Below the pieces are notes generated by a model. That model made no database searches, was not told where the DNA came from, and was given only the letters and a program-made list of their open reading frames with translations. A stretch of DNA of 64,000 bases from Williamsia soli (GTDB lineage: Bacteria > Actinomycetota > Actinomycetes > Mycobacteriales > Mycobacteriaceae): NCBI RefSeq assembly GCF_017377795.1, contig NZ_JAFRDR010000002.1:1-64000 (forward strand), written 5' to 3'. How positions within the stretch are numbered: the first letter of the stretch is position 1; the number at the start of each line of letters is the position of its first letter. Positions 45,576-55,399 of this stretch are shown one piece after another. Made by a program: the position numbers and the translations under genes.

Positions 45576-48437
45576 GTGGAGTTTCGGGATCTCGGGCCGT
45601 TGCTGATCGAGTCGGACGGGCTGTCCCGACCACCGGGCGGTGGGCGCCTGTCGACTGTGTTGGCCGTTCTGCTGACCAACGCCGGTGAGGCAGTGTCTGC
45701 GGCGGCGCTGATCAGCGCGATCTGGGGTGCCGATCCGCCCGCGCGCAGTGCCAAGGTCTTGGAGTCCCACATCTGGCGACTGCGAAAGGTCCTGGAACCG
45801 GAACGCGGACCGCGCGCCGCGCCGACAGTGTTGGTCACCGATCCGCTGGGCTATCGGCTCCTGGTTTCGGACGACAAGATCGATTCGAAAAACTTTGCGA
45901 TCGCGAGCCAGTCGGTCCGGGACGCGCTCGCGAAAGGCGACATCGACTCCGCGCTGGCGTTGAGTGACGTGGCGCTGGCACGGTGGCGGGGGCCATACTG
46001 CGATGACGTGGTCGACACGGGATGGCTGGCACCGGTGCGCGCACGTCTTGCCGACCTACGGCTCGACCTGGTCGAAACGCGGGCGGCGGCACTCCAGGAG
46101 GCCGGCCAGCCAGAACGTGCCGTGAACGAACTGGCTGTCGTGATCGACGAGAATCCCTTGCGGGAACGACTGTGGCTATATCGGATAGTCGGGTTGTATC
46201 AATCAGGCAGACAAGCTGCCGCCTTGGACTCATTCGGGCACATCCGGCAGATGTTGGCCGACGAACTCGGTGTCGATCCCGGACCGGAGCTGAGGCAACT
46301 ACACCAGCAGATCCTGAATCACGATGAGCGACTTCGTCCTCGCGTCAGTTCTGTCGCGAAGATCGCGTCCGCGGAGGTCAATCTTCCGCGCCGACGATCG
46401 ACAATCATCGGCCGCGGTGCAGACGAGTCCGCGGTTACCGCGCTCATCGAGTCGTCCCCACTGGTGACCATCACCGGACCTGGTGGCGTGGGCAAGACCA
46501 GACTTGCCACCGAGGTGGGGTTCACTGTTCGCGACTCCTTTCCCGACGGGGTCTGGTTCGTCGATCTTGCTCCGATCCTGCAAGCGGAATCCATTCCCGC
46601 GGTAGTGGCGAACACGCTCGGGCTTCGCCCCACGGCGGACACGGCACTGGCGCGGTTGGTCCGCGAGCACGTGTCGTCGCGGCGGCTCCTGGTGGTGGTG
46701 GACAACTGCGAGCATCTCCTCGGCGGTGTGGCTGACTTCGTAGACCAGATCCTCGACGCAGGCGGCGACGTACATGTGCTGGCGACCAGTCGCGAACCGC
46801 TCGAGGTCGTGGGTGAGAAGCGATACGCGCTCTCGCCGCTGCCCGTGCCGGCAGTGGACGGGACCGGTACCGACATCGGTGAGTCCTCCGCCGTGCGACT
46901 GTTTCTCGATCGTGCGGCCGGGGGTCGCGGCCACATCGATCTGGACGGGGACGACGGTCTGGCCGTTGCCCGGATCTGTGCGGCCGTCGGGGGTCTGCCG
47001 CTGGGCATCGAACTCGCCGCAGCGCGGTCACGGACTTTCGAACTCCGCGAGATCGCGGACAGTCTGGACGGCGCGCCCGGTCATCTGGCGCGCAGCGGCC
47101 CGGGGCCGCAGCGTCATTCGAGTCTGTTGGACACCGTGGACTGGGGCTATCGCCTGGCTGGGCACGATCAGCAGGTCCTTCATCGGCGGCTGGCGGTCCT
47201 TGCCGGACCGTTCACACTGGAGGCGGCAGCAAGGCTGTGCACGATCGCGCCGCTGAACATCGAGCAGGCACTGGACCTTGTCGGTGGCCTCGTGCACCGG
47301 TCGATGCTGGTGTCGGTGCCCCCCACGTCGCCGGCCCGACGCACCACCTTCTTCCAGCTCGTTCCCATTCGCGCGCACGCTGATCGGGAACTCGATGCGG
47401 TCGAACGCCGGCAACTCGTCAGGACCCGAAACCGATGGGTGACCGAGACGCTCCTGGCGGCCCCGCATCCTGGTGCACCAGAGCAGCCAGAACATTACGC
47501 CTGGCTCGAGGACAATCAGTCCACGGTGCTCGCGGTGCTGCGGTCGACTCTCATCGAGAAGCCCGACCTTGCCGGACTGGCGATCCTGTGGAGGTTGATC
47601 TTCTTCTGGCATGACCGGGAACAGTTCGTCGAACTCCTCCGCTGGTCGGAGGTGGCCGATGCAGCCTTCGGGTCCGCCGACCTGGCCCCGTTCGATGGGG
47701 CTGTGGTGGCGGCCATCGGAGGGTGTGCGGAAGCGCTCGGACACAACACCGTGGCGGCGGAAAGGAAGCTGGCGCAGGCCATACCGGTGCTCGCAGATCC
47801 ACCTTCGGATCGGAAAAACGACGCAACTCGACTGCTGTTCGTGGTCGCGGTGTGCGCGTGGAGCGGGGATGTGTTCGAGTGGTCGACCAGGGCCGCTGCG
47901 GCGGCGCTCGAACTCGCGGTGACCACGGGCGATGCGCACTCGGCGCTGGGTGCGCGCGGCATCCTCGCCGCGGCGGCACTCGTCGGTGGCGACAGCGCGA
48001 GCGCAGTGGAGCAGGCCGATTCCGTCCTGAACCAGAACTCTGCCGTCGGCAACAACATGGCAGCGCTGTTCGCGAACATCACCCATTCAATTGCCGCGAA
48101 GTTCGCAGGAGATGGAACACTCGGGTTGAGGTATTGCGACGACGTGCTGCGGACCCAGAAACGCCTCGGAACCCACAACTTCTCCGAGAGTTTCGAGACC
48201 CGGGGCAATCACTTCTTCAACGCCGGCCGTCCGGACGAAGCGGCACGCAACTTAGGCCTCTCCTATGCACTCAGCCAGCGGCAGAGCCGGGAATGGCCAT
48301 GGCATCCGGGAACCGATGCCCAACTCGAGGCCGTTCGCGCGGAACTCGGGACGGACTTCGACGGACACTGGAACAGTGGGGTGCGCCTGGGCCAGGTCGA
48401 CCCGGTGCAACTCATCTCTGATCTGGACCTCGGATAG
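45576..48437 (+). CDS. SARP/AfsR-type transcriptional regulator with NB-ARC-like ATPase
   Basis: 953 aa. An OmpR-like winged helix (LLTNAGEAVSAAALISAIWG, LRKVLEP) and the BTAD helical domain (about 95-245; LRERLWLYRIVGLYQSGRQAAAL) are followed by a STAND ATPase: Walker A GPGGVGKTRLA (about 305), Walker B RLLVVVDNCEHLL and LATSREPL, GGLPLGIELAAA. The C-terminal 350 residues are TPR-like helices. Such regulators activate neighbouring operons, so it probably controls the leftward four-gene operon (45456-40822) from a 119-bp gap. Confidence 0.9.
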   Translation: MEFRDLGPLLIESDGLSRPPGGGRLSTVLAVLLTNAGEAVSAAALISAIWGADPPARSAKVLESHIWRLRKVLEPERGPRAAPTVLVTDPLGYRLLVSDDKIDSKNFAIASQSVRDALAKGDIDSALALSDVALARWRGPYCDDVVDTGWLAPVRARLADLRLDLVETRAAALQEAGQPERAVNELAVVIDENPLRERLWLYRIVGLYQSGRQAAALDSFGHIRQMLADELGVDPGPELRQLHQQILNHDERLRPRVSSVAKIASAEVNLPRRRSTIIGRGADESAVTALIESSPLVTITGPGGVGKTRLATEVGFTVRDSFPDGVWFVDLAPILQAESIPAVVANTLGLRPTADTALARLVREHVSSRRLLVVVDNCEHLLGGVADFVDQILDAGGDVHVLATSREPLEVVGEKRYALSPLPVPAVDGTGTDIGESSAVRLFLDRAAGGRGHIDLDGDDGLAVARICAAVGGLPLGIELAAARSRTFELREIADSLDGAPGHLARSGPGPQRHSSLLDTVDWGYRLAGHDQQVLHRRLAVLAGPFTLEAAARLCTIAPLNIEQALDLVGGLVHRSMLVSVPPTSPARRTTFFQLVPIRAHADRELDAVERRQLVRTRNRWVTETLLAAPHPGAPEQPEHYAWLEDNQSTVLAVLRSTLIEKPDLAGLAILWRLIFFWHDREQFVELLRWSEVADAAFGSADLAPFDGAVVAAIGGCAEALGHNTVAAERKLAQAIPVLADPPSDRKNDATRLLFVVAVCAWSGDVFEWSTRAAAAALELAVTTGDAHSALGARGILAAAALVGGDSASAVEQADSVLNQNSAVGNNMAALFANITHSIAAKFAGDGTLGLRYCDDVLRTQKRLGTHNFSESFETRGNHFFNAGRPDEAARNLGLSYALSQRQSREWPWHPGTDAQLEAVRAELGTDFDGHWNSGVRLGQVDPVQLISDLDLG

Positions 48438-48580
48438 GCCGCTCCCACACGATAATGGGCGCTTATGGCGATGCCCAGCTGCGGTTCTGTTCGCCACAAC
48501 GACCCAATATCGGGATTTTGATCGCTGTGAGACCACGTCACGAGATCCTTCTTACGGCAAGTATCGAGTCAAGGAGAGGC

Positions 48581-49750
48581 ATGAAGATCAAGAATCGAGT
48601 TCTCGCGGCTATCGCTGCCGTGTTGACCGCATCCCTGGTGGCGAGCGGCTGTTCCTCGAACGAGGATGAGGAGGCCACTTCCTCCTCGGCTGCACCGGCC
48701 ATAGCCGCGGACAAGGCTGCGCAGTTTCAACAAGTCCTCGATGACACTCGGGCCAAGGCCGGATTCCCCGGAGTGATCGCACAGGTGGCCTCACCGGAGG
48801 GAACATGGACCGGCACTTCGGGAGTCGTCGGTGAAGGAAAGACCGAGCCGCCGACCGCCGGTGACAAGACCCGCATCGGTTCGCTGACCAAGACGATGAC
48901 GGCGACGGTGCTGCTCCAACTCGTCCAGGAGGGCAAGCTGTCGCTTGACACGCCGATCGGTCAGTACGTCCCCGGTCTGCCGAACGGCGATCTCGCAACG
49001 CTGTCGCAGCTGGCAGACATGACCAGCGGGATCCCGAGCTACACCATGTCCGATGCTGTTGTGAACAAGTACTTCGCGGATCCCGAATATGACTGGCCAC
49101 CTCAGGAACTCGTCGACGCTGTCAAACCGCTTCCTGCCGACTTTGCACCGGGACAGGGCTGGAGTTACTCGAACACCAACTACGTCTTGCTCGGAATGGT
49201 GATCGAACAGGTGCTGAGGCAACCGATCGCGGATGTCTTCGAGGAGCGCCTGTTCGGACCACTCGGCATGTCCGACACGACCTTCGCCGGCGGATCCATC
49301 GAGATCGGCGATCCACATATGGACGGCTTGACCGACCAAAACCAGCCGCCCGGGCAGAACGTCGATTCGACCCACTGGAACCCGTCGTTCGCATTCACGG
49401 CCGGTGCCGTAATCTCGACCCTCGGTGACTTGGAGAAGTGGGGACACGCGCTCTTCACCGGCGACGGTGTTCTCAATGCCCAGACACAACAACTGCGCCG
49501 TGATTCGATCGTCCGTGATATCCCTCCGAACACCGCCACGATGGGTTATGGCTTCGGCATCGGCGATCGCAATGGGTGGTGGGGCCACGACGGGGACATC
49601 CCCGGGTACAACAGTGTGCTGTTCCACAACTACGACTCCGACACCACCATCATCGTCTTGACCAACAGTGACAACACCTTCGACGTGGACGGTAAGGAAT
49701 TGTTCCCCGCGCCGGCGGTATCGGCAGGATTGCAGGCCGCCGTCGGCTAG
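48581..49750 (+). CDS. Serine hydrolase (class C beta-lactamase/DD-peptidase fold) lipoprotein
   Basis: About 389 aa from ATG 48581 with AAGGAGAGG upstream. A lipobox VASGC marks an exported lipoprotein. Motifs: SLTKT (SxxK nucleophile), YSNTN (YxN) and WGHDGDIPG (HxG) in the expected order. The family contains esterases, DD-carboxypeptidases and class C beta-lactamases; the sequence does not separate these. It follows the SARP gene by 143 bp. Confidence 0.88.
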   Translation: MKIKNRVLAAIAAVLTASLVASGCSSNEDEEATSSSAAPAIAADKAAQFQQVLDDTRAKAGFPGVIAQVASPEGTWTGTSGVVGEGKTEPPTAGDKTRIGSLTKTMTATVLLQLVQEGKLSLDTPIGQYVPGLPNGDLATLSQLADMTSGIPSYTMSDAVVNKYFADPEYDWPPQELVDAVKPLPADFAPGQGWSYSNTNYVLLGMVIEQVLRQPIADVFEERLFGPLGMSDTTFAGGSIEIGDPHMDGLTDQNQPPGQNVDSTHWNPSFAFTAGAVISTLGDLEKWGHALFTGDGVLNAQTQQLRRDSIVRDIPPNTATMGYGFGIGDRNGWWGHDGDIPGYNSVLFHNYDSDTTIIVLTNSDNTFDVDGKELFPAPAVSAGLQAAVG

Positions 49751-49781
49751 CCGTTCTCCGAAGGCGCGACCCGCATCTCTG

Positions 49782-49809
49782 TTATTCTGGAGGCACTATT
49801 CCAGAATAA
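49782..49809. promoter_or_regulatory. Palindromic operator upstream of the PucR-type regulator
   Basis: TTATTCTGGA (49782-49791) and TCCAGAATAA (49800-49809) are perfect 10-bp inverted repeats with an 8-nt spacer, 35 bp before GTG 49845. It is A+T-rich in a G+C-rich context, as for operators. No U tract follows, so a terminator for the preceding gene is less likely. Confidence 0.6.
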
Positions 49810-49844
49810 GGCCGGCGCCGACCGGAAGACTGCGAGGTGCACCG

Positions 49845-50648
49845 GTGGACGTGCAGCATGTGAGTGGGCCGCTGCCGGGCGTGGTCGCCACCGCGCGTGA
49901 GCAGGTGATGGCCGCGCTGCTCGATGACGACCCGGCTGTTCGGCGTGCAGCGTTTGCCGAGGCCGTGTCGCGGCGCTGGATCGATCGCGGAGTTCGTACG
50001 GTTGTGCGGGCCGTCGTGTGTGGCCCGGGCGTCGAGATGCCCGGTGTGGTGGAGTTCGGGCGCCTGCTGGCATCGGGGGCGCCTACGCCCACGGCCTTCG
50101 TGCGAGCGGTGGACGGAATCATCTATCTCGTCAGCCGTGATTGCCGTGCCGGGGTTGATCTCGACGGCTGGATTACAGAGAAGGCCGCGAAGTACCGATG
50201 TGACGTACTGGCAACGGGTTCAGCACATCACAAACCAATGTCCGGGGATCTCGGCGAGGCCGCGGAGCAAGCGCGGATCGCCGCGGATCTCACCGCTGCT
50301 CTTCCCGAATTGCAACCCAGTCGCAGCATCGACGAGCTCGGGGGATGGGTACTGCTCAACGCGATTGCCGCGGATTCGCGTGGGCTCGCAGACTTCTCGC
50401 CTGCCGCGGAGTGGCTGCGCACGATGGCAGATCCGCTGCAGCGTAGAACGATCGAGACATATCTGGACTCGGGTGGACAGGTCCGCGCGACATGCGATCG
50501 CCTGCACATTCATCGAACGACGCTGTATTACCGGCTCGACAACATGCCGGCGATTGTTCGGGATGCGCTCGACGACGGCATGAAACGAAGCACGCTTCAT
50601 CTGACACTCAAACTGATTCGGCTCTGGGAATCGACCGGCGTGCTCTGA
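49845..50648 (+). CDS. PucR/CdaR-type helix-turn-helix regulator
   Basis: About 267 aa from GTG 49845, with GAGG about 7 nt upstream; GTG 49851 is an alternative. The C-terminal part has the PucR-type HTH: TIETYLDSGGQVRATCDRLHIHRTTLYYRLDN at about 205-236 in part, where LHIHRTTLYYRL is diagnostic. The N-terminal 190 residues are a sensory region without a clear family. A strong palindrome upstream suggests self-control. The 3' end is 21 bp from the convergent tetR gene. Confidence 0.83.
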   Translation: MDVQHVSGPLPGVVATAREQVMAALLDDDPAVRRAAFAEAVSRRWIDRGVRTVVRAVVCGPGVEMPGVVEFGRLLASGAPTPTAFVRAVDGIIYLVSRDCRAGVDLDGWITEKAAKYRCDVLATGSAHHKPMSGDLGEAAEQARIAADLTAALPELQPSRSIDELGGWVLLNAIAADSRGLADFSPAAEWLRTMADPLQRRTIETYLDSGGQVRATCDRLHIHRTTLYYRLDNMPAIVRDALDDGMKRSTLHLTLKLIRLWESTGVL

Positions 50649-50669
50649 TCCGGATTCTGTCGGTGGCGA

Positions 50670-51272
50670 TCAGGCTGCGGTCAGCAACGACGACATTCGC
50701 GCTGACGTGGCGGCGATCGACCGCAGCTGCGCTACCGGCGTATCGAGTCGGCTGAGCTGGATCAGTCCCTGCGACACCAGAACGATGTGGGCGCCGAGCG
50801 CCTCGACCTCACCGACGGTGAGCGACAATTCGTCCGCATCGACCGCCTCGGCAATTCGACGCCGCACGATGCGCTCCATCTCGGAGGTGGACTGCCGGCC
50901 TATCCGCATGACTTCGGGAAAACGTGCGCCCAGTTCGGCGAGGCTGTTGAGCATGAGGCAACCGCGAAGATCCGAATGGGAGGTGCAGTCGCCGACGATC
51001 TCGTCCAGAAAATTGGCCACCGCCGACTCGAACGTTCCGGTGTGGCCGGCGATCACGTGGTCGACGAGTTCGACCCGGCCTTTGCAATAGCGGTCGAACA
51101 CCGCGATGAACAGACCGAGTTTGTTGCCGTACGCGGCGTAGATGCTGCCGTTTCCGACGCCGGACGCGCGCGCAACATCCTCGATGGATGTCCGATCGTA
51201 GCCACGAGTCCAGAAGACCTCCTGCGCGCAATCGAGCAGCGTCTGCTCGTCGAAGCTACGGGGTCTCGGCAT
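50670..51272 (-). CDS. TetR-family regulator
   Basis: 200 aa. N-terminal HTH (TRGYDRTSIEDVARASGVGN then GSIYAAYGNKLGLF) is standard TetR, and the C-terminal portion resembles TetR_C_6/AcrR-type ligand domains with two cysteines (DCTSHSDLRGCLM). Likely represses the haloperoxidase-like gene just upstream on the same strand or its own promoter. The gene starts 70 bp after the convergent-facing terminator of the haloperoxidase gene. Confidence 0.88.
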   Translation of the reverse strand: MPRPRSFDEQTLLDCAQEVFWTRGYDRTSIEDVARASGVGNGSIYAAYGNKLGLFIAVFDRYCKGRVELVDHVIAGHTGTFESAVANFLDEIVGDCTSHSDLRGCLMLNSLAELGARFPEVMRIGRQSTSEMERIVRRRIAEAVDADELSLTVGEVEALGAHIVLVSQGLIQLSRLDTPVAQLRSIAATSARMSSLLTAA

Positions 51273-51295
51273 GTCACCAGGTTACAGAGTCAGGG

Positions 51296-51337
51296 GGTGT
51301 CCGGGTCCTCCGGCTGCGCGTGGAGGACCCGGACACC
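51296..51337 (-). terminator. Terminator after the haloperoxidase-like gene
   Basis: GGTGTCCGGGTCCTC (51296-51310) pairs perfectly over 15 bp with GAGGACCCGGACACC (51323-51337) around a 12-nt loop, 6 nt beyond the leftward gene's stop. Confidence 0.8.
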
Positions 51338-51342
51338 GGCGG

Positions 51343-52164
51343 TCATTTCTTGATGAACTCGAGGATGTCGTTGTCGAGTTCTTGCTGGTACGCGCCGAAG
51401 ATGCCGTGGGGCGCTCCGGAGTAGACCTTGAGTGTGCCGTCCTTGACGAGATCGATGGACTTCTTCGCGGCTGCGTCGATCGGAACGATCTGGTCGTCGT
51501 CACCGTGAGCGATGAAGATCGGGACGTCAAGTGCCTTGAGGTCTTCGGTGAAGTCGGTCTCGGAGAACGCCTTCACGCAGTCGTAGGCTGCTGCCAGGTT
51601 GACGAGCATGCCCTGACGCCAGAAGTCGTCTTTCGCTCCCTGCGAGACCTGTGATCCTTCGCGGTTGGCTCCGAAGAAGGGTTCCGTCAGGTCTTGGTAG
51701 AACTGCGATCGGTCACCGAGCACACCCGCCCTGATGCCGTCGAACGCTTCGATCGGGGTGCCTTCGGGGTTGGTCTCGGACTTCACCATCACCGGTGGCA
51801 CTGCGCCGGCGGTGATGACCTTGACTACACGGCCCTTGCCGTACTGCGCTGCATACCGGACGACCTCGCCGCCTCCGGTCGAGTGCCCGATCACCACAAG
51901 GTCTTTCAGATCGAGTGCCTCGACCAATTCGGACAGGTCTTTGGCGTAGGTGTCCATGTTGTTGCCGTCGTACGTCTTCGACGAGCGACCATGTCCACGG
52001 CGGTCGTGGGCGATTGCCCGATAGCCGGCGTCTGCGAGAATCTTGAGTTCGGTTTGCCAGGCGTCGGAGGACAGTGGCCAACCGTGGCTCAGGAGGACGG
52101 GCTGTCCCGAACCCTGCTCGGTGTAGTAGATCTCTGTTCCGTCAGAAGTAGTGATGTAAGGCAT
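51343..52164 (-). CDS. Non-haem chloroperoxidase-like alpha/beta hydrolase
   Basis: 273 aa. It has HGWPLSSDAW (oxyanion), nucleophile IGHSTGGGEV, acid GDDDQIVP and His APHG, and the N-terminal MPYITTSDGTEIYYTEQG typical of cofactor-free haloperoxidases/perhydrolases and arylesterases. Biological role is probably ester hydrolysis; perhydrolysis is a side activity of the family. Own promoter region 52165-52300 contains a 12-bp palindrome CGACAATTGTCG (52267-52278). Confidence 0.9.
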   Translation of the reverse strand: MPYITTSDGTEIYYTEQGSGQPVLLSHGWPLSSDAWQTELKILADAGYRAIAHDRRGHGRSSKTYDGNNMDTYAKDLSELVEALDLKDLVVIGHSTGGGEVVRYAAQYGKGRVVKVITAGAVPPVMVKSETNPEGTPIEAFDGIRAGVLGDRSQFYQDLTEPFFGANREGSQVSQGAKDDFWRQGMLVNLAAAYDCVKAFSETDFTEDLKALDVPIFIAHGDDDQIVPIDAAAKKSIDLVKDGTLKVYSGAPHGIFGAYQQELDNDILEFIKK

Positions 52165-52312
52165 GTTCTGCAGTTCACCTCAGTGCATATCGGTGGTGAT
52201 CGGATGACCCTTCGAAACTACTGCTCGCACCCGACCTTCAGTAGAGACAACCGTAGGCAAAACCCTCGACAATTGTCGGAAATCATCCGAACCAGGAACA
52301 CCCCGGACGCAG

Positions 52313-52345
52313 AGATCCCCGGCTCGGAACCCGAGCCGGGGATCT
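52313..52345 (-). terminator. Terminator after the ClpC-type gene
   Basis: Positions 52313-52327 and 52331-52345 form a perfect 15-bp stem (core CCCCGGCTCGG and its complement) with a 3-nt AAC loop, 13 nt beyond the leftward clp gene stop. Confidence 0.85.
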
Positions 52346-52358
52346 GGAGTGCATCTCG

Positions 52359-54779
52359 TCAGGCGACGATAAGGTCGAGCTCGTCATCGGTGACTCTCAC
52401 CGACACCTTGCCGCCCTCGGTCAGAACTTCGTCGAGCAACAGATCTGCGATGCGATCGTCGACCACCCGCTGGATCGACCGCCGCAACGGCCGGGCACCG
52501 AACTCGGGCTGGTGACCGTGCTCAGCGATCCAATCCACCGCAGCAGCGCTGAACTCGATCTCGATACCCTTGGCGCCGAGCCGCTTACGGCTGTCGGCCA
52601 GGAGTAGATCGGTGATCTCGTGCAGCTGGACGGTGTCGAGCTTGCGGAAGATCACGATCTCGTCGATGCGGTTCAAGAACTCCGGCCGCATCGACTCGCG
52701 TAGCCGGCCCATGACCTTCTCGCGCATCGGCTTCTCGGCTGCCCCGGTGTCACCGGAGTTGAAACCGAGCCCACCCGATTTGCTCGAGATGATGTCCGAT
52801 CCCAGGTTGCTGGTCATGATCAGCACGGTGTTCTTGAAGTCGACCGTTCGCCCCTGTCCATCGGTCAGCCGGCCGTCATCGAGAACCTGGAGCAACGTGT
52901 TGAACACGTCCGGGTGCGCCTTCTCGATCTCGTCGAGCAAGATGACCGAGTACGGATTGCGCCGGACCTGTTCGGTGAGCTGACCCGCTTCGCCGTAGCC
53001 GACGTAGCCGGGGGGCGCCCCGATGAGACGGCTCACCGTGTGCCGTTCACCGAACTCGCTCATGTCCAGTCGCAGCAACTTCTTCTCGTCGCCGAACAGT
53101 GACGTGGCCAATGCCTTTGCCAGTTCGGTCTTTCCCACCCCGGTGGGACCGAGGAACAGGAAGCTGCCTACCGGACGATCCGGATCGCTCATGCCGGTAC
53201 GGCTCCGGCGCACCGCGCGTGCGATGGCTTTGACCGCATCATCCTGGCCGACGACCCGCTGGTGCAGCTCGTCTTCGAGGCGGCGCAGGCGCTCCTTCTC
53301 CTGTTGGGTCATCTGGCTCGCAGGTATGCCGGTTGCACGTGAGACGATCTCAGCGATGTGATCGGCGGTCACCTCGGATGCGGACACCAGCGCGTGCGGA
53401 CTGCCATCGAGACGGGCCTGAACCGCAGCGGTCTCGTCCCGCAACGCCGATGCCTTCTCGTAGTTCTCCTGTGCGACAGCCTCTTCCTTGGCGGCTTCGA
53501 GTGCGGTCAGCTTCTTGCGCAGGGCCTCGATGTCGGTTCCGGGCGCCGCCAGTTGCATGCGTGCACCAGCTTGGTCGATGAGATCGATCGCCTTGTCCGG
53601 CAGGAACCTGTCACCTATGTAGCGCGACGACAACTCGACTGCGGCAGCGATCGCCTCGTCGGTGTATCGGACGCCATGGTGCTCCTCGTACCGGCCGCGC
53701 AGGCCGGTCAGGATCGCGATCGCGTCATCGACGCTCGGCTCGGGAACCGTCACCGGCTGGAAACGCCGTTCGAGAGCCGGATCCTTTTCGATGTTCTTGC
53801 GGTACTCGTCAAGGGTGGTCGCGCCGACGATATGCAGTTCACCGCGAGCGAGCTTCGGTTTGAGGATGTTCGAGGCGTCCATTGACCCCTCGGCACCGGC
53901 ACCTGCTCCTGCGATGGTGTGCACCTCGTCGATGAACACGATCAGTTCGTCCGAGTGCGCGACGATCTCATCGATGACGCCGTTGAGGCGTTCCTCGAAG
54001 TCACCGCGGTAGCGGGTTCCCGACACCATGCTCGACAGGTCGAGTTGCACGATGCGCTTGCCCGAGAGACGTTCTGGTACCTCACCGTCGACGATCCGCT
54101 GGGCAAGACCTTCGACGATGGCGGTTTTGCCGACACCTGCTTCTCCTACCAGGACCGGGTTGTTCTTGGTCCGCCGGGAGAGGATCTCGATGGTCTGGGC
54201 GATTTCGTCTGCGCGGCCGATCACCGGGTCGACACCGCCGGTGCGGGCGCGTTCGGTGAGGTCGAATCCGTACTTGTCCAGGTTGGGGGTCTCGCTGGGT
54301 GAGACCTCTTCTGACGAACCACCCTGCAGCGCGGTCTGCAGACGCTCGGGGGTCAGTCCGGCCGCGGCCAGCAGGCGGCCTGCCGAACGATCCCGATCGC
54401 CGGCCAGGGCTACGAACAGGTGCTCGGGATCGATATAGGTCGAGCCCAGTGCCTGCGCGAGCTGGTGCGCCTCGAAGACCGCGGTGCGGACCGCGGCGCT
54501 CAGTGTGGTGGTACCGATCCCTGCGGACGGACTGCCGCCGGGGAGGCGTTGTTCGACGGCCGCAGCCACGGCTGCGGGGTCGGCGCCGGCCCGCTGCATC
54601 AAGCCGCGCGTCGGGTCATGCTCGGCCATGACGTGCAGAACATGCAATGCATCGAGCTCGGCGTCGCCGCGACCGGCGGCGAACTGCGCCGCCTCGGCGA
54701 TGAGATCCTGGGTGGACTTGCTCATCAGACGACTGATGTCGATGCGCCGCGGGCCGTCGGGCCCGAAGAATGCTGCCAT
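52359..54779 (-). CDS. ClpC-type AAA+ unfoldase under HspR-like control
   Basis: About 806 aa from ATG 54779, with AGGAGG upstream. N-terminal Clp_N repeat region (about 20-150), first AAA+ ([30 protein letters not shown]), a UVR-like segment ([18 protein letters not shown]) in place of the long ClpB coiled coil, second AAA+ ([30 protein letters not shown]) and a GGLGF loop that can dock on ClpP. So it is ClpC-like rather than ClpB, yet a HAIR operator typical of clpB/dnaK regulons covers its promoter. It may be a second, heat-inducible ClpC paralogue; the main clpC1 should be elsewhere. A start at 54821 would lie within the operator. Confidence 0.9.
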   Translation of the reverse strand: MAAFFGPDGPRRIDISRLMSKSTQDLIAEAAQFAAGRGDAELDALHVLHVMAEHDPTRGLMQRAGADPAAVAAAVEQRLPGGSPSAGIGTTTLSAAVRTAVFEAHQLAQALGSTYIDPEHLFVALAGDRDRSAGRLLAAAGLTPERLQTALQGGSSEEVSPSETPNLDKYGFDLTERARTGGVDPVIGRADEIAQTIEILSRRTKNNPVLVGEAGVGKTAIVEGLAQRIVDGEVPERLSGKRIVQLDLSSMVSGTRYRGDFEERLNGVIDEIVAHSDELIVFIDEVHTIAGAGAGAEGSMDASNILKPKLARGELHIVGATTLDEYRKNIEKDPALERRFQPVTVPEPSVDDAIAILTGLRGRYEEHHGVRYTDEAIAAAVELSSRYIGDRFLPDKAIDLIDQAGARMQLAAPGTDIEALRKKLTALEAAKEEAVAQENYEKASALRDETAAVQARLDGSPHALVSASEVTADHIAEIVSRATGIPASQMTQQEKERLRRLEDELHQRVVGQDDAVKAIARAVRRSRTGMSDPDRPVGSFLFLGPTGVGKTELAKALATSLFGDEKKLLRLDMSEFGERHTVSRLIGAPPGYVGYGEAGQLTEQVRRNPYSVILLDEIEKAHPDVFNTLLQVLDDGRLTDGQGRTVDFKNTVLIMTSNLGSDIISSKSGGLGFNSGDTGAAEKPMREKVMGRLRESMRPEFLNRIDEIVIFRKLDTVQLHEITDLLLADSRKRLGAKGIEIEFSAAAVDWIAEHGHQPEFGARPLRRSIQRVVDDRIADLLLDEVLTEGGKVSVRVTDDELDLIVA

Positions 54780-54802
54780 TCGGGAAAGCCTCCTGTGAAG
54801 AG

Positions 54803-54821
54803 TTGAGTGCGTACGACTCAA
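54803..54821 (-). promoter_or_regulatory. HAIR element (HspR operator)
   Basis: TTGAGT (54803-54808), N7, ACTCAA (54816-54821) fits the HspR-associated inverted repeat CTTGAGT-N7-ACTCAAG except at the outermost bases. It lies 24 bp upstream of the leftward clp gene start. Confidence 0.8.
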
Positions 54822-54988
54822 TCAACATGAGTCGGGTGCTATCAATTCCCGGGGCGCTCGACGGTCTCGGATGGGCTGGTCACGCACCACCAGGGATCTG
54901 GCGCCGGTGACCACCCATTGTCACCGAGCGCGACCCTGGGAGGGGGAAACGCGTTAGCGTTGACCTAGCGCGGGGGCGACGGAAGGAA

Positions 54989-55348
54989 ATGCCGGCAATG
55001 GTCGACACGGAGTCCAACCTCGACGATCTTGCGGCCAAGCATCTGCAGCTGGCGCACGACGACTCTCACGGTCGGAGTGCAGACATACTCGTCCACGACG
55101 GCCCGCTGAGGCAGACCCTGATCGCGATGGTTGCAGGGTCGGAGCTAGGCGAGCACAATTCGCCGCCGGCGGCGAGTGTCCTCGTTCTGTCCGGAGCGGT
55201 CACCGTGATTGCCGGTGAGCATGAGGTGACGCTGCGAGCGGGGGAGCTGCGCGGTCTCAGTCACCATCGGCACAGTGTTGCTGCCTCTGAGGATTCCGTA
55301 TTCATCCTCACCACCGTGACGGGTACCGGCGAGCCGTCCCGCCGCTGA
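54989..55348 (+). CDS. Small cupin protein
   Basis: 119 aa (116 if ATG 54998 is used, which stands 9 nt after GGAAGGA and is the better start). A single cupin-2 barrel is suggested by SVLVLSGAVTVIAGEHEVTLRAGEL and HRHSVAASEDSVFILTTV, with metal-binding His residues at HH and HRHS. Function unknown. Divergent from the clp gene. Confidence 0.78.
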   Translation: MPAMVDTESNLDDLAAKHLQLAHDDSHGRSADILVHDGPLRQTLIAMVAGSELGEHNSPPAASVLVLSGAVTVIAGEHEVTLRAGELRGLSHHRHSVAASEDSVFILTTVTGTGEPSRR

Positions 55349-55356
55349 CTTCTCAT

Positions 55357-55392
55357 ACTTAGCCCTTGCGCTAAGTGTCAACGCTTGATACT
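55357..55392 (+). promoter_or_regulatory. ArsR operator and promoter
   Basis: ACTTAGC (55357-55363), N6, GCTAAGT (55370-55376) is a perfect 7-bp inverted repeat. GATACT (55387-55392) is a good -10 and predicts transcription from about the ATG at 55400, so the message is probably leaderless. The site overlaps the -35 and fits autorepression by the ArsR protein. Confidence 0.65.
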
Positions 55393-55399
55393 TTTCCTT

